A stretch of DNA of 64,000 nucleotides from Micromonospora chokoriensis (GCF_000718555.1 NZ_JOAN01000003.1:248001-312000); one strand, 5' to 3'; positions 21,222 through 30,187 are shown, numbered from the stretch's first letter. Numbers and translations: made by a program. The notes: generated by a model from the sequence alone, not told the origin.

Positions 21222-21598
21222 CCGTCCGGCTCGGCCGGACGACGATTCACCGACAGCCCCTGGGTCGGCGCTCTCCCCAGCGCCGCCCCGGGGCTGCCCG
21301 GCATGCTGCCGCCCGTCGATGCGTCGGGCGGCAGTGTTCGTGTGCCACCACGCCCCCGGCATCGATCTGGCGCGCTCGGAACAACCATGTCGGTCAGGTG
21401 AACGGCCGATGTCCGCCGCCCGACCGGGCGTGTGAGGGCACTCACCCCGCAGACCGGAACACGCCGACCAGCAGGGCCCCTACGATCGCCTGTAGGTGCA
21501 GCAGCCGGCACCTGACGGCCACGGCACGGATCAGCGCAGGGCGCAGTGCAGCGCCCCGCCGCCCGGGCCGATCGCAAACACGACGTCTACGAGGACCG
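21222..21598. other. Intergenic region between ilvC and serA
   Basis: 377 bases without a credible gene. The first 113 hold the ilvC terminator hairpins. The remainder should contain the serA promoter and untranslated leader; I see no leader ORF, riboswitch core or attenuator in it. The reading frame of serA is open through this stretch, but its codon pattern does not support coding. Confidence 0.6.
21224..21334 (+). terminator. Cluster of three hairpins after ilvC
   Basis: Three consecutive hairpins follow the ilvC stop. The first is GTCCGGC/GCCGGAC (21224-21240). The second is a nested structure CAGCCCC/GGGGCTG with GGCGCT/AGCGCC inside (21254-21296). The third is a perfect 10-bp stem CTGCCGCCCG/CGGGCGGCAG (21306-21334). 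They should end the ilvBNC transcript. Confidence 0.65.
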
Positions 21599-23197
21599 AT
21601 GAATCCTGTCGTACTGATCGCCGAAGAACTCGCCCCCGCCGCCATCGAGGTGCTCGCTCACGACTTCGACGTCCGTCACGTCGACGGCACCGACCGTCCG
21701 GCCCTGCTCTCGGCGCTCTCCGAGGCCGACGCCGTCATCGTCCGCAGCGCGACCCAGATCGATGCCGAGGCGGTTGCCGCCGCGCCGCGACTCAAGGTGG
21801 TCGCCCGGGCGGGCGTCGGGCTGGACAACGTCGAGGTGCCGGCCGCCACCGCGCGGGGCGTCATGGTCGTCAACGCGCCCACCTCCAACATCGTCTCCGC
21901 CGCCGAGCAGGCCGTCGCGCTGCTGCTCGCCGTTGCCCGCAACACCGCGAGCGCCAGTTCCGCGCTCAAGGCGGGGGAGTGGAAGCGGTCGAAGTACACC
22001 GGCGTCGAGGTGCAGGGCAAGACCGTCGGCGTGGTCGGGCTCGGTCGCATCGGGGTGCTCTTCGCGTCTCGTATCGCGGCGTTCGGCACCCGGCTGATCG
22101 CGTACGACCCGTACATCCAGCCGGCCCGTGCGGCGCAGCTCGGCGTACGCCTGGTGGGGTTGGAGGAGCTGCTGCGCGAGAGCGACTTCATCTCCATCCA
22201 CCTGCCCAAGACGCCGGAGACGGTGGGCCTGATCGGTGAGAAGGAACTGGCGATCGTCAAGCCCGGCGTGCGCATCATCAACGCCGCCCGCGGTGGGCTC
22301 GTCGACGAGCAGGCGCTCGCGGACGCGATCGCCGAGGGCCGGGTCGCCGGCGCCGGTGTCGACGTGTACAGCAAGGAGCCGTGCACCTCGTCGCCGCTGT
22401 TCGCCTTCGACAACGTGGTGGCCACCCCGCACCTGGGCGCCTCCACCCACGAGGCGCAGGACAAGGCCGGTCTCGCGGTGGCCAAGAGCGTCAAGCTGGC
22501 GTTGCAGGGCGAGTTCGTTCCGGACGCGGTGAACGTGCAGGCCGGCGGTGTGGTCGCCGAGGATGTCCGGCCGCTGCTGCCGCTGGCGGAGAAGCTCGGC
22601 CGGGCGTTCACCGCGGTAGCCGGCGGGGTCGCCGCCAGCGTCACGGTCGAGGTACGCGGCGAGATCGTCAGCCACGACGTGTCGGTGCTCAAGCTCGCCG
22701 CCACCAAGGGGCTGTTCAGCTCGGTGGTCGAGGAGCAGGTCACCTACGTCAACGCCCCGCACCTGGCCGCCGAGCGTGGCGTCGAGGTCACCCTCGCCAG
22801 CCTGGCCGAGACGGCCGAGCAGCCGACCCTGGTCACGGTGCGCGGCGCGCTGCCTGACGGCCGGACGGTAAGCGTCTCCGGCACGGTCACCCACTCCGGT
22901 GCTCGGGACGTCCTGAAGCTGACCGAGGTGGACGGCTTCGATGTGGAGATCGGCGCGGAGGGCATCCTGCTCTTCCTGCGCTACGCCGACCGACCCGGTG
23001 TGGTCGGAACGGTCGGTACCCTGCTCGGCGAGTCGGGCATCAACATCGCCGCCATGCAGGTGGCTCGTCGTGAGGCGGGCGGCGAGACGCTGATGACGCT
23101 CACCGTCGACCAGGCGCTCGGCGCCGACCTGCTCACCTCGGCTGCCGAGTCGATCGGCGCTACGGCGGCCAGCGCCGCGGACCTGCGCGACGAGTAG
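21599..23197 (+). CDS. serA: D-3-phosphoglycerate dehydrogenase
   Basis: The first enzyme of serine synthesis, oxidising 3-phosphoglycerate with NAD. The ATG at 21599 gives 532 residues, the long type also found in mycobacteria. The order is substrate domain with GVGLDNVEVPAATARGV, NAD-binding domain with VGLGRIGVLFASRIAAFG, INAARGGLVDEQAL, the catalytic histidine in ATPHLGASTHEAQ, an intervening domain (about 320-450), and a C-terminal ACT domain (LLFLRYADRPGVVGTVG, INIAAMQVARREAGG) expected to sense serine. The GAGGA ribosome binding site is close to the start. It stands alone between the ilv operon and a small hypothetical gene. Confidence 0.95.
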   Translation: MNPVVLIAEELAPAAIEVLAHDFDVRHVDGTDRPALLSALSEADAVIVRSATQIDAEAVAAAPRLKVVARAGVGLDNVEVPAATARGVMVVNAPTSNIVSAAEQAVALLLAVARNTASASSALKAGEWKRSKYTGVEVQGKTVGVVGLGRIGVLFASRIAAFGTRLIAYDPYIQPARAAQLGVRLVGLEELLRESDFISIHLPKTPETVGLIGEKELAIVKPGVRIINAARGGLVDEQALADAIAEGRVAGAGVDVYSKEPCTSSPLFAFDNVVATPHLGASTHEAQDKAGLAVAKSVKLALQGEFVPDAVNVQAGGVVAEDVRPLLPLAEKLGRAFTAVAGGVAASVTVEVRGEIVSHDVSVLKLAATKGLFSSVVEEQVTYVNAPHLAAERGVEVTLASLAETAEQPTLVTVRGALPDGRTVSVSGTVTHSGARDVLKLTEVDGFDVEIGAEGILLFLRYADRPGVVGTVGTLLGESGINIAAMQVARREAGGETLMTLTVDQALGADLLTSAAESIGATAASAADLRDE

Positions 23198-23216
23198 TAG
23201 ACGGCAAGCACAGTGG

Positions 23217-23241
23217 GGGGCCTGGCTATTCGCCGGGCCCC
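23217..23241. terminator. Terminator hairpin after serA
   Basis: GGGGCCTGGC (23217-23226) pairs with GCCGGGCCCC (23232-23241) around a 5-base loop, between serA and a convergent gene. Confidence 0.65.
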
Positions 23242-23272
23242 TCGTCATTTCCGTCCGTGCCGCCGGTCGGCG

Positions 23273-23629
23273 TCAGCCGGGCAGCCGCGCCGGGGGCGGG
23301 TAGACCGAGCCGTCCTGCGGGTCGAAGAGCATCAGCCCGTGCTCGCCGGCCAGCCGCTCGATGTCCAGCAGCACCTGGTCCGGGCAGGTCGGGTGCAGGT
23401 TCAGCTCGACGTGGTCGTGGGCCGCGTGCAGCGGCGCCACCGCCCACGGGCTGTTCGGGCCGGGGTGACGGTCCGGATAGGAGGCGGTGATCGCCCGGTA
23501 GAAGCTGACCACCCGAGCGTCGGGATAACGGTCCACGTGTCGCCCCTGTCGGCAACCGTCGACCGCTGTCCGTACGTCCTCGGGCGTCGCCCCGTCCTCC
23601 AGGGCCCACACGCTCAGATCGAAACTCAC
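23273..23629 (-). CDS. Small hypothetical protein
   Basis: A 118-residue acidic soluble protein I do not recognise as a named family. It starts SFDLSVWALEDGATPEDVRTAV and contains a histidine-rich centre (PLHAAHDHVELNLHPTCPDQV) and a proline-rich end. No signal peptide or membrane segment is present. Third-position GC and convergent placement with serA support a real gene. The GTG start at 23629 has no clear ribosome binding site, so the start may be misplaced. It might be part of an immunity-like or accessory group of small actinomycete proteins, but nothing in the neighbours indicates a role. Confidence 0.6.
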   Translation of the reverse strand: MSFDLSVWALEDGATPEDVRTAVDGCRQGRHVDRYPDARVVSFYRAITASYPDRHPGPNSPWAVAPLHAAHDHVELNLHPTCPDQVLLDIERLAGEHGLMLFDPQDGSVYPPPARLPG

Positions 23630-23955
23630 GGCGGATAGCGTGCCATCCGCCGTTCACCATGTCGAAACTGCCTCGCCGCCGGTCAATCATCGATTTCCGA
23701 GTCTCCGGTCGGGACGGTCCGGTGTGGAGACTCTTGCGTCGAGTTGCGTCGATTCGCTAGCGTACGCTCTGCGGTCACTGGCCGAGTTCGAGGCGCCGGC
23801 CCGTCTTCGGGTGGCGCGGTCGACGTCCGGCCCGACCGGTCCGCACCCCTCGATTGTGCGAGCCACGCGCACTCGTCGCTGACCGGCCCCCACGGTCGTT
23901 GCCGAGACCGTGGGGGCCGATCGCAGCCCGCTGGCCCGAGACGGCGTCGTTTCGC
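23630..23955. other. Intergenic region, no gene seen
   Basis: 326 bases without a convincing coding frame on either strand. It holds a direct repeat TTGCGTCGA (23734-23742 and 23744-23752), a perfect 10-base palindrome AGCGTACGCT (23759-23768) and the apbE terminator hairpin (23884-23919). It may contain the promoter of the minus-strand gene ending at 23273. Confidence 0.5.
23884..23919. terminator. Terminator hairpin after apbE
   Basis: A perfect 14-bp stem, CGGCCCCCACGGTC with GACCGTGGGGGCCG, and an 8-base loop lie 37 bases past the apbE stop on the minus strand. Confidence 0.7.
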
Positions 23956-24798
23956 TCAGCGACGGTGGGCGAAGAGCGCGCGATAGTCGGAGTTGCCCCG
24001 GAACCAGGCCAGGCCGGTGGGCCCGGCGGCGTAGAGCGCGGTGGCGTAGGCGTCGGCGATCGTCAGGTCGGGGCCCACGACGGTGGCGGCCACGAGTTGA
24101 TCCGCCGGCTCGCCGGTGTGCGGGTCCACCACGTGCCCCTGCCGACCGGTCACCCCGGAGGTGCCGACCGCGCCGGCGGTCATCTCCAGCACCAGCGGCG
24201 CGCGCTCGGGTGCGGTCGGGTGGTGCACCGCGACCCGCCAGGGCCCGCCGTGCGGTGCCCGGCCGCGGACGACGAGGTCAGCGCCGGCGAGTACCGCGTA
24301 GTCGTGGATGCCGGCGGCACGCAGGCGCTCGGCGGCGCGTTCCACCGCCCAGCCGCCGAGCAGGCCACCGGGGTCGAAGCCGCCGGGCACCGCCCAGGCG
24401 TCGAACCACCCGTCGGTGGCCGCGCGCATCGCCGCGCAGCGGTCTACCAGGTCGGCGAGCGGCGGGTACGAGTCCGGGCTGATCTCGCCCCGACGCAACC
24501 GCGAGACCAGGCTCTCCGGTCGGTTGGGGCCGTAGGTGAGGTCGATGGCACGCAACTCGGCGACGCTGTCCCGCAGCGCCTCGCCCACGCCCCGGTGGCC
24601 GAGCCACTCGGGTGCGTTGAGCAGCAGGGTGTATTCGGCGGTCGCGGTGCGGACGGTGTGCTGTACCGCGATCCGGCCCTCGGTGGCGGCGGCTGGGTCG
24701 ATCCGGTGCCGCCGGCCGCCGAGTCGAAGGTCCGGCCGGCGGTTGCGGAACGCGGACGGCTCCGGCCAGCGGGTCCGTGGCTGCTCGTCGATGCGCAT
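23956..24798 (-). CDS. ApbE-like FAD:protein FMN transferase
   Basis: A 280-residue member of the ApbE family, which transfers FMN from FAD to threonine or serine of target flavoproteins. The ATG at 24798 has GAGGGGG 8 bases upstream; the longer open frame overlaps leuB. Conserved parts are ATDGWFDAWAVPGGFDPGG, AGAVGTSGVTGRQGHVVDPHTGEP and the metal-binding stretch TIADAYATALYAAG. No signal peptide or lipobox is seen, unlike many exported ApbE proteins. The usual lysine or glutamate before GWA reads glycine (LLGGWAVERA). No obvious flavoprotein partner is adjacent. It is divergent from leuB. Confidence 0.8.
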   Translation of the reverse strand: MRIDEQPRTRWPEPSAFRNRRPDLRLGGRRHRIDPAAATEGRIAVQHTVRTATAEYTLLLNAPEWLGHRGVGEALRDSVAELRAIDLTYGPNRPESLVSRLRRGEISPDSYPPLADLVDRCAAMRAATDGWFDAWAVPGGFDPGGLLGGWAVERAAERLRAAGIHDYAVLAGADLVVRGRAPHGGPWRVAVHHPTAPERAPLVLEMTAGAVGTSGVTGRQGHVVDPHTGEPADQLVAATVVGPDLTIADAYATALYAAGPTGLAWFRGNSDYRALFAHRR

Positions 24799-25026
24799 CG
24801 CATCTGCCCCCTCGCGCGTGGCGCCGCGTCGTCGCGACCGGCGTTCGTCAGCAGGCTCCGCGACCCACTGACCACTACGGTATGCAGCCGAGATGATCGC
24901 CTCATGAATCCCAGCTGAGAAGGGCCTGTGTATTCGCCCATCCCAAATTGTGGACGCAGCGTACCGGGAGGCGGGACGGCGACGTACCGTTGCCCGGACG
25001 GAACCGTTGAGCAGAGGAGTGCGGTC

Positions 25027-26058
25027 GTGGCGCGGATCGCGGTGGTGGCCGGGGATGGCATCGGGCCCGAGGTGGTCGCGCAGGCCCGCAAGGTCCTCGA
25101 CGCGGTGCTGCCCGGCGTGCAGGCCACCGAGTACGACCTCGGTGCCGCCCGCTGGCACCGTACCGGAGAGGTGCTGCCCGACTCGGTGCTGGCCGAGCTG
25201 GCTGGGCACGACGCGATCCTGCTCGGCGCGGTCGGTGACCCGACGGTGCCGCCGGGCGTGCTTGAGCGAGGGCTGCTGCTCAAGCTCCGATTCGCCTTCG
25301 ACCAGTACGTCAACCTGCGCCCGTCGCGGCTCTGGCCCGGCGTTGCCGGCCCGCTGGGCAACGTGAAGCCGGGCGAGGTCGACCTCGTGGTGGTGCGCGA
25401 GGGCACCGAGGGGCTCTACGCCGGTGCCGGTGGTTCCCTGCACCGGGACACCCCGGCCGAGGTCGCTACCGAGGAGAGCCTGAACACCCGGCACGGCGTG
25501 GAGCGGGTGATCCGCGACGCGTTCGCCCGCGCCGGTCGCCGGGAGCGACGCAAGGTCACCCTCGTGCACAAGACCAACGTGCTCACCCACGCCGGGTCGC
25601 TGTGGGCGCGCACCTTCGACGCGGTCGCCGCCGAGCACCCGGACATCGCCACCGAATACCAGCACGTCGACGCGGCGGCCATGTTCCTGGTCACCCAGCC
25701 GCAGCGCTACGACGTGGTGGTCACCGACAACCTCTTCGGCGACATCCTCACCGACATCGCCGCTGCCGTCACCGGCGGCATCGGGTTGGCCGCCAGCGGC
25801 TGCATCAACCCGGAGGGGGCGTACCCCTCGATGTTCGAGCCGGTGCACGGCTCGGCGCCGGACATCGCCGGGCAGGGCATCGCCGACCCGGTCGCCGCGG
25901 TGCTCTCCGCCGCGCTGCTGCTGGAGCAGCTCGGGCACGGTGAGTCCGCGGCCCGGGTCAACGCAGCGGTCGCCACCGAGTTGGCCAGCCGGGTTCCGGG
26001 CGTGACGCTGCGTACCGAAGAGGTCGGCGACCGGCTCGCCGCCCACGCCGTAGCCTGA
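25027..26058 (+). CDS. leuB: 3-Isopropylmalate dehydrogenase
   Basis: Oxidatively decarboxylates 3-isopropylmalate to ketoisocaproate in leucine synthesis; with cimA present it probably also acts on erythro-3-methylmalate for isoleucine. The GTG at 25027 has AGAGGAG 7 bases upstream and yields 343 residues, the short actinobacterial form. Motifs are [31 protein letters not shown] (substrate arginines), [22 protein letters not shown] and [21 protein letters not shown] (metal aspartates), then [19 protein letters not shown]. It is monocistronic by position, with a hairpin before ilvE. Confidence 0.95.
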   Translation: MARIAVVAGDGIGPEVVAQARKVLDAVLPGVQATEYDLGAARWHRTGEVLPDSVLAELAGHDAILLGAVGDPTVPPGVLERGLLLKLRFAFDQYVNLRPSRLWPGVAGPLGNVKPGEVDLVVVREGTEGLYAGAGGSLHRDTPAEVATEESLNTRHGVERVIRDAFARAGRRERRKVTLVHKTNVLTHAGSLWARTFDAVAAEHPDIATEYQHVDAAAMFLVTQPQRYDVVVTDNLFGDILTDIAAAVTGGIGLAASGCINPEGAYPSMFEPVHGSAPDIAGQGIADPVAAVLSAALLLEQLGHGESAARVNAAVATELASRVPGVTLRTEEVGDRLAAHAVA

Positions 26059-26098
26059 CCGCCCCGCCCCGGCCCGAGTGGCGACGGGCCCGCTGTCG

Positions 26099-26131
26099 GC
26101 CGGTCCGGGCAGTCCGTCTTGCCGGACCGGC
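26099..26131 (+). terminator. Hairpin between leuB and ilvE
   Basis: GCCGGTCCGG (26099-26108) pairs perfectly with CCGGACCGGC (26122-26131). There is no U tract, so it may only partly separate leuB from ilvE. Confidence 0.5.
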
Positions 26132-26225
26132 GCTACCCGCTGAACGACCGTTCGGGGTAAGTTTCTGCCACAGCCATGTCGGTGTGCGGTCCCGCATGCC
26201 GTTGTCCCGCAGGGAGGTCAGCGCG

Positions 26226-27323
26226 ATGAGCGGTGGTGACAAGCTCGACTTCGAGATCCGTCCGAATGCCGCGCCGGTATCCGTCGCCGATCGGGCCGCC
26301 CTGCTGGCCAACCCCGGTTTCGGCCGCGTCTTCACCGACCACATGGTCACCGTCCGCTACGCCGACGGCAAGGGCTGGTACGACGCCCGGGTGGAGGCGC
26401 GCGCACCGATCCCGATGGACCCGGCCAGCGCGGTGCTGCACTACGCGCAGGAGATCTTCGAGGGGCTCAAGGCATACCGCACGGCCGACGGTGGTGTGAC
26501 GATGTTCCGCCCGGACGCCAACGCGGCCCGCTTCGCCACCTCCGCGCAGCGGATGGCGATGCCGGTGCTGCCGCCGGAGGTGTTCGTCGACTCGCTGCAC
26601 AAGCTCATCGAGATCGACCGGGAGTGGATCCCCACCGGCGAGGACGGCAGCCTCTACCTGCGACCGTTCATGTTTGCCAGCGAGGTCTTCCTCGGCGTCC
26701 GTCCGGCCAACGAATACCTCTACATGGTGATCGCCTCACCGGTCGGGGCGTACTTCACCGGTGGCGTCAAGCCGGTCACCGTCTGGGTCTCTCCGGACTA
26801 CACCCGGGCCGCACCCGGCGGCACCGGCGCGGCCAAGTGCGGCGGCAACTACGCCGCGTCGCTGGCGGCCCAGGCCGAGGCCATCGAGGCCGGCTGCGAC
26901 CAGGTCGTCTTCCTGGACGCGGTGGAGCGCCGGTTCGTCGACGAACTGGGCGGCATGAACGTCTTCTTCGTCTACGACGACGGCACGGTGGTCACCCCAC
27001 CGCTGACCGGCACGATCCTGCCGGGCATCACCCGCGACGCCGTCCTCGCGCTGGCCGGGGCGGCCGGGCACCAGGTCGAGGAGCGGCCGGTCACCTTCGC
27101 CGACTGGCAGGCCGATGCCGCCAGCGGGCGCCTGAAGGAGGTGTTCGCCTGCGGCACCGCCGCGGTGGTCACCCCGATCGGTGGGGTCCGCTTCCCCGAC
27201 GGCGAGTTCCTGATCGGTGGTGGCGAGCCCGGCCAGGTCACCATGGCCCTTCGCCAGCAGTTGGTCGACATCCAGCGGGGCAAGGCCGCCGACCCGCACG
27301 GCTGGGTGCAGCGGGTCCTCTGA
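26226..27323 (+). CDS. ilvE: Branched-chain amino acid aminotransferase
   Basis: A PLP enzyme making the last step to leucine, isoleucine and valine by transamination from glutamate. The ATG at 26226 has GGGAGG 8 bases upstream and gives 365 residues, the long class IV type. Seen are [35 protein letters not shown], the PLP lysine K204 in [42 protein letters not shown] and [11 protein letters not shown]. It follows leuB by 167 bases, separated by a hairpin. The convergent phosphatase gene lies downstream. Confidence 0.95.
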   Translation: MSGGDKLDFEIRPNAAPVSVADRAALLANPGFGRVFTDHMVTVRYADGKGWYDARVEARAPIPMDPASAVLHYAQEIFEGLKAYRTADGGVTMFRPDANAARFATSAQRMAMPVLPPEVFVDSLHKLIEIDREWIPTGEDGSLYLRPFMFASEVFLGVRPANEYLYMVIASPVGAYFTGGVKPVTVWVSPDYTRAAPGGTGAAKCGGNYAASLAAQAEAIEAGCDQVVFLDAVERRFVDELGGMNVFFVYDDGTVVTPPLTGTILPGITRDAVLALAGAAGHQVEERPVTFADWQADAASGRLKEVFACGTAAVVTPIGGVRFPDGEFLIGGGEPGQVTMALRQQLVDIQRGKAADPHGWVQRVL

Positions 27324-27334
27324 CCTTTGTCGCT

Positions 27335-27366
27335 GTGCTGGCCCGCCCACCCGGACGGGCCGGCAC
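27335..27366. terminator. Bidirectional terminator hairpin
   Basis: GTGCTGGCCCG (27335-27345) pairs with CGGGCCGGCAC (27356-27366) with one G-U pair, between convergent ilvE and the phosphatase gene. Confidence 0.7.
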
Positions 27367-27374
27367 AGTCGGCC

Positions 27375-28136
27375 CTACGCCGTGGTGGGCTCGTCGAGCA
27401 GGTGGTCGCGGAGCGCGGCGAGCTGCTCGTCGGTCACCCCGGCATGGCGCAGGTACGCCTCGACCGAACCGTGCCCCTCGCGCAACTCGTCCAGGAAGAT
27501 CTGCATCGCCTCGGCGGGTGAGCTCATGAACGGCGCCGGCACGTCCACGCCGCCCGGGGTGACGGAGGCCAGCCAGGCGCTGTACCGGGCAGACGCCGCG
27601 CTGCTCAACGCGTAGTCCGCGGTGATGTCCGCGTCGTCGACGCCGAGCACGGCGAGGGTCAGCGCGCAGACGATGCCGGTGCGGTCCTTGCCGGCGACGC
27701 AGTGCACCACCACCGGGGCGTTCGCGGAGTCGGCGATCAGCCCGACCGCCTCGGCCAACCCGGCGGTGCCGGTCTGGGCCAGGTCGGCGTACCGGTCCGC
27801 GAGGTATCGGGCCAGGCTCGCGCCCTCCTCGTGCGGCGTACTCGTCCAGTCGGCGTGCTCCGGGTGGATGTGCCGGTAGGTCAGTCCCTGGTACGCCGGC
27901 ACCCGGCCGTCCCGCTGTACCTCGGTGGGGCGGCGCAGGTCGATGACGGTGCGGACGCCGATCGCGGCGAACGCGTCCCGGTCCTGCTCGGTGAGGCGGT
28001 GCAACGAGTCGGAGCGGTAGAGCCGACCTCGGCGTACGGATCGGTCGTCGTGGCCGAGGTAGCCACCGACGTCGCGGAAGTTGAAGGTGGCGGGGAGCGA
28101 GATCTGGCGGCTGTCCTCGGAGGCGTCCACGTTCAC
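27375..28136 (-). CDS. Tyrosine-protein phosphatase, PtpB-like
   Basis: A 253-residue dual-specificity or tyrosine phosphatase of the DUF-type family related to mycobacterial PtpB. The signature HCVAGKDRTG carries the nucleophile C146 and the P-loop arginine. The N-terminal NFRDVGGYLG, GRLYRSDSLHRLTEQD and VIDLRRPTEV are typical of this group. It is predicted cytoplasmic. The GTG at 28136 was chosen because a 14-bp terminator hairpin lies at 28143-28173, inside the longer frame; no strong ribosome binding site is seen. Natural substrates may be phosphotyrosine proteins or phosphoinositides, which the sequence alone does not settle. Confidence 0.8.
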   Translation of the reverse strand: MNVDASEDSRQISLPATFNFRDVGGYLGHDDRSVRRGRLYRSDSLHRLTEQDRDAFAAIGVRTVIDLRRPTEVQRDGRVPAYQGLTYRHIHPEHADWTSTPHEEGASLARYLADRYADLAQTGTAGLAEAVGLIADSANAPVVVHCVAGKDRTGIVCALTLAVLGVDDADITADYALSSAASARYSAWLASVTPGGVDVPAPFMSSPAEAMQIFLDELREGHGSVEAYLRHAGVTDEQLAALRDHLLDEPTTA

Positions 28137-28142
28137 ACGGTA

Positions 28143-28173
28143 ACGGCCGGTGGGGCACTGCCCCACCGGCCGT
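28143..28173 (-). terminator. Terminator hairpin after the PRC-barrel gene
   Basis: A perfect 14-bp stem (28143-28156 with 28160-28173) with a 3-base loop lies just past the PRC-barrel gene stop on the minus strand and before the phosphatase start. Confidence 0.7.
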
Positions 28174-28185
28174 CGGGTCGAACAG

Positions 28186-28644
28186 TCACCGTGCCGTGCC
28201 GGGCGGGAGCGCGCCGTACGTCTCGTCGTAGTAGCCCCCCAACTGGTCCCGGTAGCTCGGGTCGCTGTGGCTGGTCTCGTCGTACTCCGGGGCAGCCTTG
28301 ATCTGGTCCCGGGTGCGGTCGACGGAGACGGTGCGCTGGTCGTGGTCGACCTGGTTGACGGTGCCGGCCGGCAGCATCACCTTCTTGCCGAAGATCCATG
28401 GCCCGGTGTCCACGACCAGGTAGCTACCGCCCACCTCGTGGCTGGCGCTGTCGATCTTGCCGACTCCACCGTCGGTGGCCTCGACCTTGTAGCCGACCAG
28501 GTCAGCGTCGGCCACCCCGGCCTGGTCCCGGTAGCGCCAGGGGTCGAACATGCCGGCTGGCGCGCCGCCGGGCACCCTGCCCTGGTCGCCGCCGTGCAGC
28601 GGGTCCGGCCCGGCGTGGGTGGCGTGCGGATCGATCCTGTCCAT
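28186..28644 (-). CDS. PRC-barrel domain protein
   Basis: A 152-residue soluble protein with a PRC-barrel-like domain in residues about 35-100 (DLVGYKVEATDGGVGKIDSAS, GSYLVVDTGPWIFGKKVMLPAGTV, RTVSVDRTRDQIKAAP). PRC barrels are small beta-barrels used in RNA processing and photosynthetic proteins; actinomycete stand-alone copies have no settled function. The N-terminus is histidine- and glycine-rich, and the C-terminus is tyrosine- and aspartate-rich (SYRDQLGGYYDETYG). The ATG at 28644 has AGGAG 8 bases upstream; the GTG three codons earlier abuts that site. The gene is isolated and may be a stress protein, which is only a guess. Confidence 0.75.
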   Translation of the reverse strand: MDRIDPHATHAGPDPLHGGDQGRVPGGAPAGMFDPWRYRDQAGVADADLVGYKVEATDGGVGKIDSASHEVGGSYLVVDTGPWIFGKKVMLPAGTVNQVDHDQRTVSVDRTRDQIKAAPEYDETSHSDPSYRDQLGGYYDETYGALPPGTAR

Positions 28645-28705
28645 GCCGTTCACTCCTGCCTGTCACCGAGCAACTCATGTCCCCGCAGGAGCTACCCGGC
28701 TGTCG

Positions 28706-28771
28706 GGGGCCGGAAACGGCGACAGCCCAGGGGCCGTGAACGGCGACAGCCCGGGGCCGTGAAACGGCGAC
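28706..28771. repeat. Three tandem copies of a 23-24 bp repeat
   Basis: Copies of GGGGCCGTGAACGGCGACAG-type sequence occur at 28706-28728, 28730-28752 and 28753-28771 (the last is shortened), with small differences such as CGGAAACGG and CGTGAAACGG. They lie in the gap between the ahpD terminator and the PRC-barrel gene. I see no coding role. Confidence 0.75.
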
Positions 28772-28806
28772 GGGCCGACGCCGCGTGGTGCGGCGTCGGC
28801 CCGTCG
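28768..28806 (-). terminator. Terminator hairpin after ahpC-ahpD
   Basis: A perfect 17-bp stem, CGACGGGCCGACGCCGC (28768-28784) with its complement (28790-28806), and a 5-base loop lie 14 bases past the ahpD stop. It overlaps the end of the tandem repeat. Confidence 0.75.
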
Positions 28807-28819
28807 GGGCGTACGTGGC

Positions 28820-29350
28820 TCAGGCCAGTGCGGCCTCGGCGTCCAGGGTGACCGCCGCAGCGTGCACCACGGCGGAGATCCGCAGGGCCTCGTGCATCTG
28901 CTCCCGGGTGAAGCCGCTGCCGCGCAGCGCCTTCTCGTGCGACTCCAGGCACACGCCGCAGCCGGTGATCGCCGACACGGCGAGGCACCACAGCTCGAAG
29001 TCGCCCTTGTCCACGCCGGGCTTCGCGATGATCTGCATCCGCAGTCGGGCCGGCATCGAGGCGTACTGCTCGTCGCCGATGAGGTGCTTGGCCCGGTAGT
29101 AGACGTTGTTCATCGCCATGATCGCCGCAGCGCCCTTGGCGGCCTCGACACCCTCCGGCCCGAGGTGCTCGAGCGCGTCGGCCGCGATTTCCCGCAGCAC
29201 CACCGGGTTGCGGGCGGCGACCGCGCAGGCCAGCGCGGTGCCCCAGGTCTGCACCGGGGTCAGCGTCGAGGCGCCGATCGTCGAGCCCAGGTTGAGCTTG
29301 ATGTCCTTGGCGTACTCGGGCAGGGCCGCCTTGATCGCGTCCAGACCCAT
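28820..29350 (-). CDS. ahpD: Alkyl hydroperoxide reductase AhpD
   Basis: AhpD is the thiol-active partner that re-reduces AhpC, passing electrons from lipoyl proteins and pyridine-nucleotide enzymes. The protein is 176 residues. The start MGLDAIKAALPEYAKDIKLNL at 29350 was chosen by family match over a much longer frame extension through ahpC. The active-site set is complete: E119, C131, C134 (CGVC) and H138 (SHEK). It lies 2 bases after the ahpC stop in the same operon. Confidence 0.95.
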   Translation of the reverse strand: MGLDAIKAALPEYAKDIKLNLGSTIGASTLTPVQTWGTALACAVAARNPVVLREIAADALEHLGPEGVEAAKGAAAIMAMNNVYYRAKHLIGDEQYASMPARLRMQIIAKPGVDKGDFELWCLAVSAITGCGVCLESHEKALRGSGFTREQMHEALRISAVVHAAAVTLDAEAALA

Positions 29351-29352
29351 GG

Positions 29353-29913
29353 TCAGACGCCGGCGGAGGCGAGGAGCGCGTTGGCGTCGAGGGTCTCGCC
29401 GCCCTTGTTCCAGTTGCACGGGCACAGCTCGTCGGTCTGCAGCGCGTCGAGCACCCGCAGCACCTCGGAGACGTTGCGGCCGACCGAGCCGGCGGTCACC
29501 ATGGCGAACTGGATCTCGTTGTTCGGGTCGATGATGAACGTGGCGCGCTGCGCCACGCCGTCCCCGCCCAGCACGCCGCAGGCGGCGGAGAGCTCGCGCT
29601 TGATGTCGCTGAGCATCGGGAACGGCAGCTCCCGAAGGTCCGGGTGGTCCTTGCGCCACGCGTAGTGGACGAACTCGTTGTCCACGGACGCCCCGAGGAC
29701 CTGTGCATCCCGGTCGGCGAACTCGCCGTTGAGTCGACCGAACTCGGCGATCTCCGTCGGGCAGATGAAGGTGAAGTCCTTCGGCCAGAAGAAGACCACC
29801 CGCCACTTGCCCTCGTGGGACTTGTGGTTGATCGTCTCGAACGCCTTGTTGGCGTCCAGCGATACGCAGGCGGTGAGTTCGTACTCGGGGAAGCGGTCAC
29901 CGACAGTGAGCAC
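29353..29913 (-). CDS. ahpC: Alkyl hydroperoxide reductase AhpC (peroxiredoxin)
   Basis: A 2-Cys peroxiredoxin of 186 residues reducing hydrogen peroxide and organic hydroperoxides. The peroxidatic cysteine is C51 in FTFICPTE. The C-terminal resolving pair is ELCPCNW (C164, C166), as in the AhpD-linked mycobacterial type. The GTG at 29913 has AGGAGG 4 bases upstream. It heads the ahpC-ahpD operon. Regulation is commonly by OxyR, but no oxyR gene lies next to it here. Confidence 0.95.
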   Translation of the reverse strand: MLTVGDRFPEYELTACVSLDANKAFETINHKSHEGKWRVVFFWPKDFTFICPTEIAEFGRLNGEFADRDAQVLGASVDNEFVHYAWRKDHPDLRELPFPMLSDIKRELSAACGVLGGDGVAQRATFIIDPNNEIQFAMVTAGSVGRNVSEVLRVLDALQTDELCPCNWNKGGETLDANALLASAGV

Positions 29914-30116
29914 AGGTCCTCCTTCTAGGCGGCACGGTGGCCGTAACTGGATCCGTTCCAGATACTGCCGCACGGCCATTTCCGCCGGTAGGCGGCCTGG
30001 TGGCCTGTGAACCCGATCACCAGCGGCGGGGCCTGCCAATGCCGGGCTTACATCACCCTCCGTCACTGTCCCGCTATGTGGATTGTGCCTCCCAAATCCC
30101 GGAGAAGGGTGGAAGA

Positions 30117-30158
30117 GTGACGACCGTGACCAGCACCTACCTGATTATTGCGACCTAG
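30117..30158 (+). CDS. cimA leader peptide
   Basis: GTG at 30117, after the purine-rich GGAGAAGGGTGGAAGA, opens a 13-residue ORF encoding MTTVTSTYLIIAT and ending in TAG (30156-30158). It contains Val, Leu, two adjacent Ile and five Thr residues. A U-tailed terminator follows and then cimA. Isoleucine is the end product of the citramalate route, so the Ile-Ile pair is the probable sensing site. Confidence 0.7.
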   Translation: MTTVTSTYLIIAT

Positions 30159-30187
30159 CGCGCCGGCCCCCCTCCGCCGAGCGCGCA

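Noticed and set aside
24799..26046. Long minus-strand open frame running through leuB in continuation of apbE
   Set aside because: It is a GC-driven shadow of leuB. The apbE start at 24798 has a clear ribosome binding site and matches the family length.
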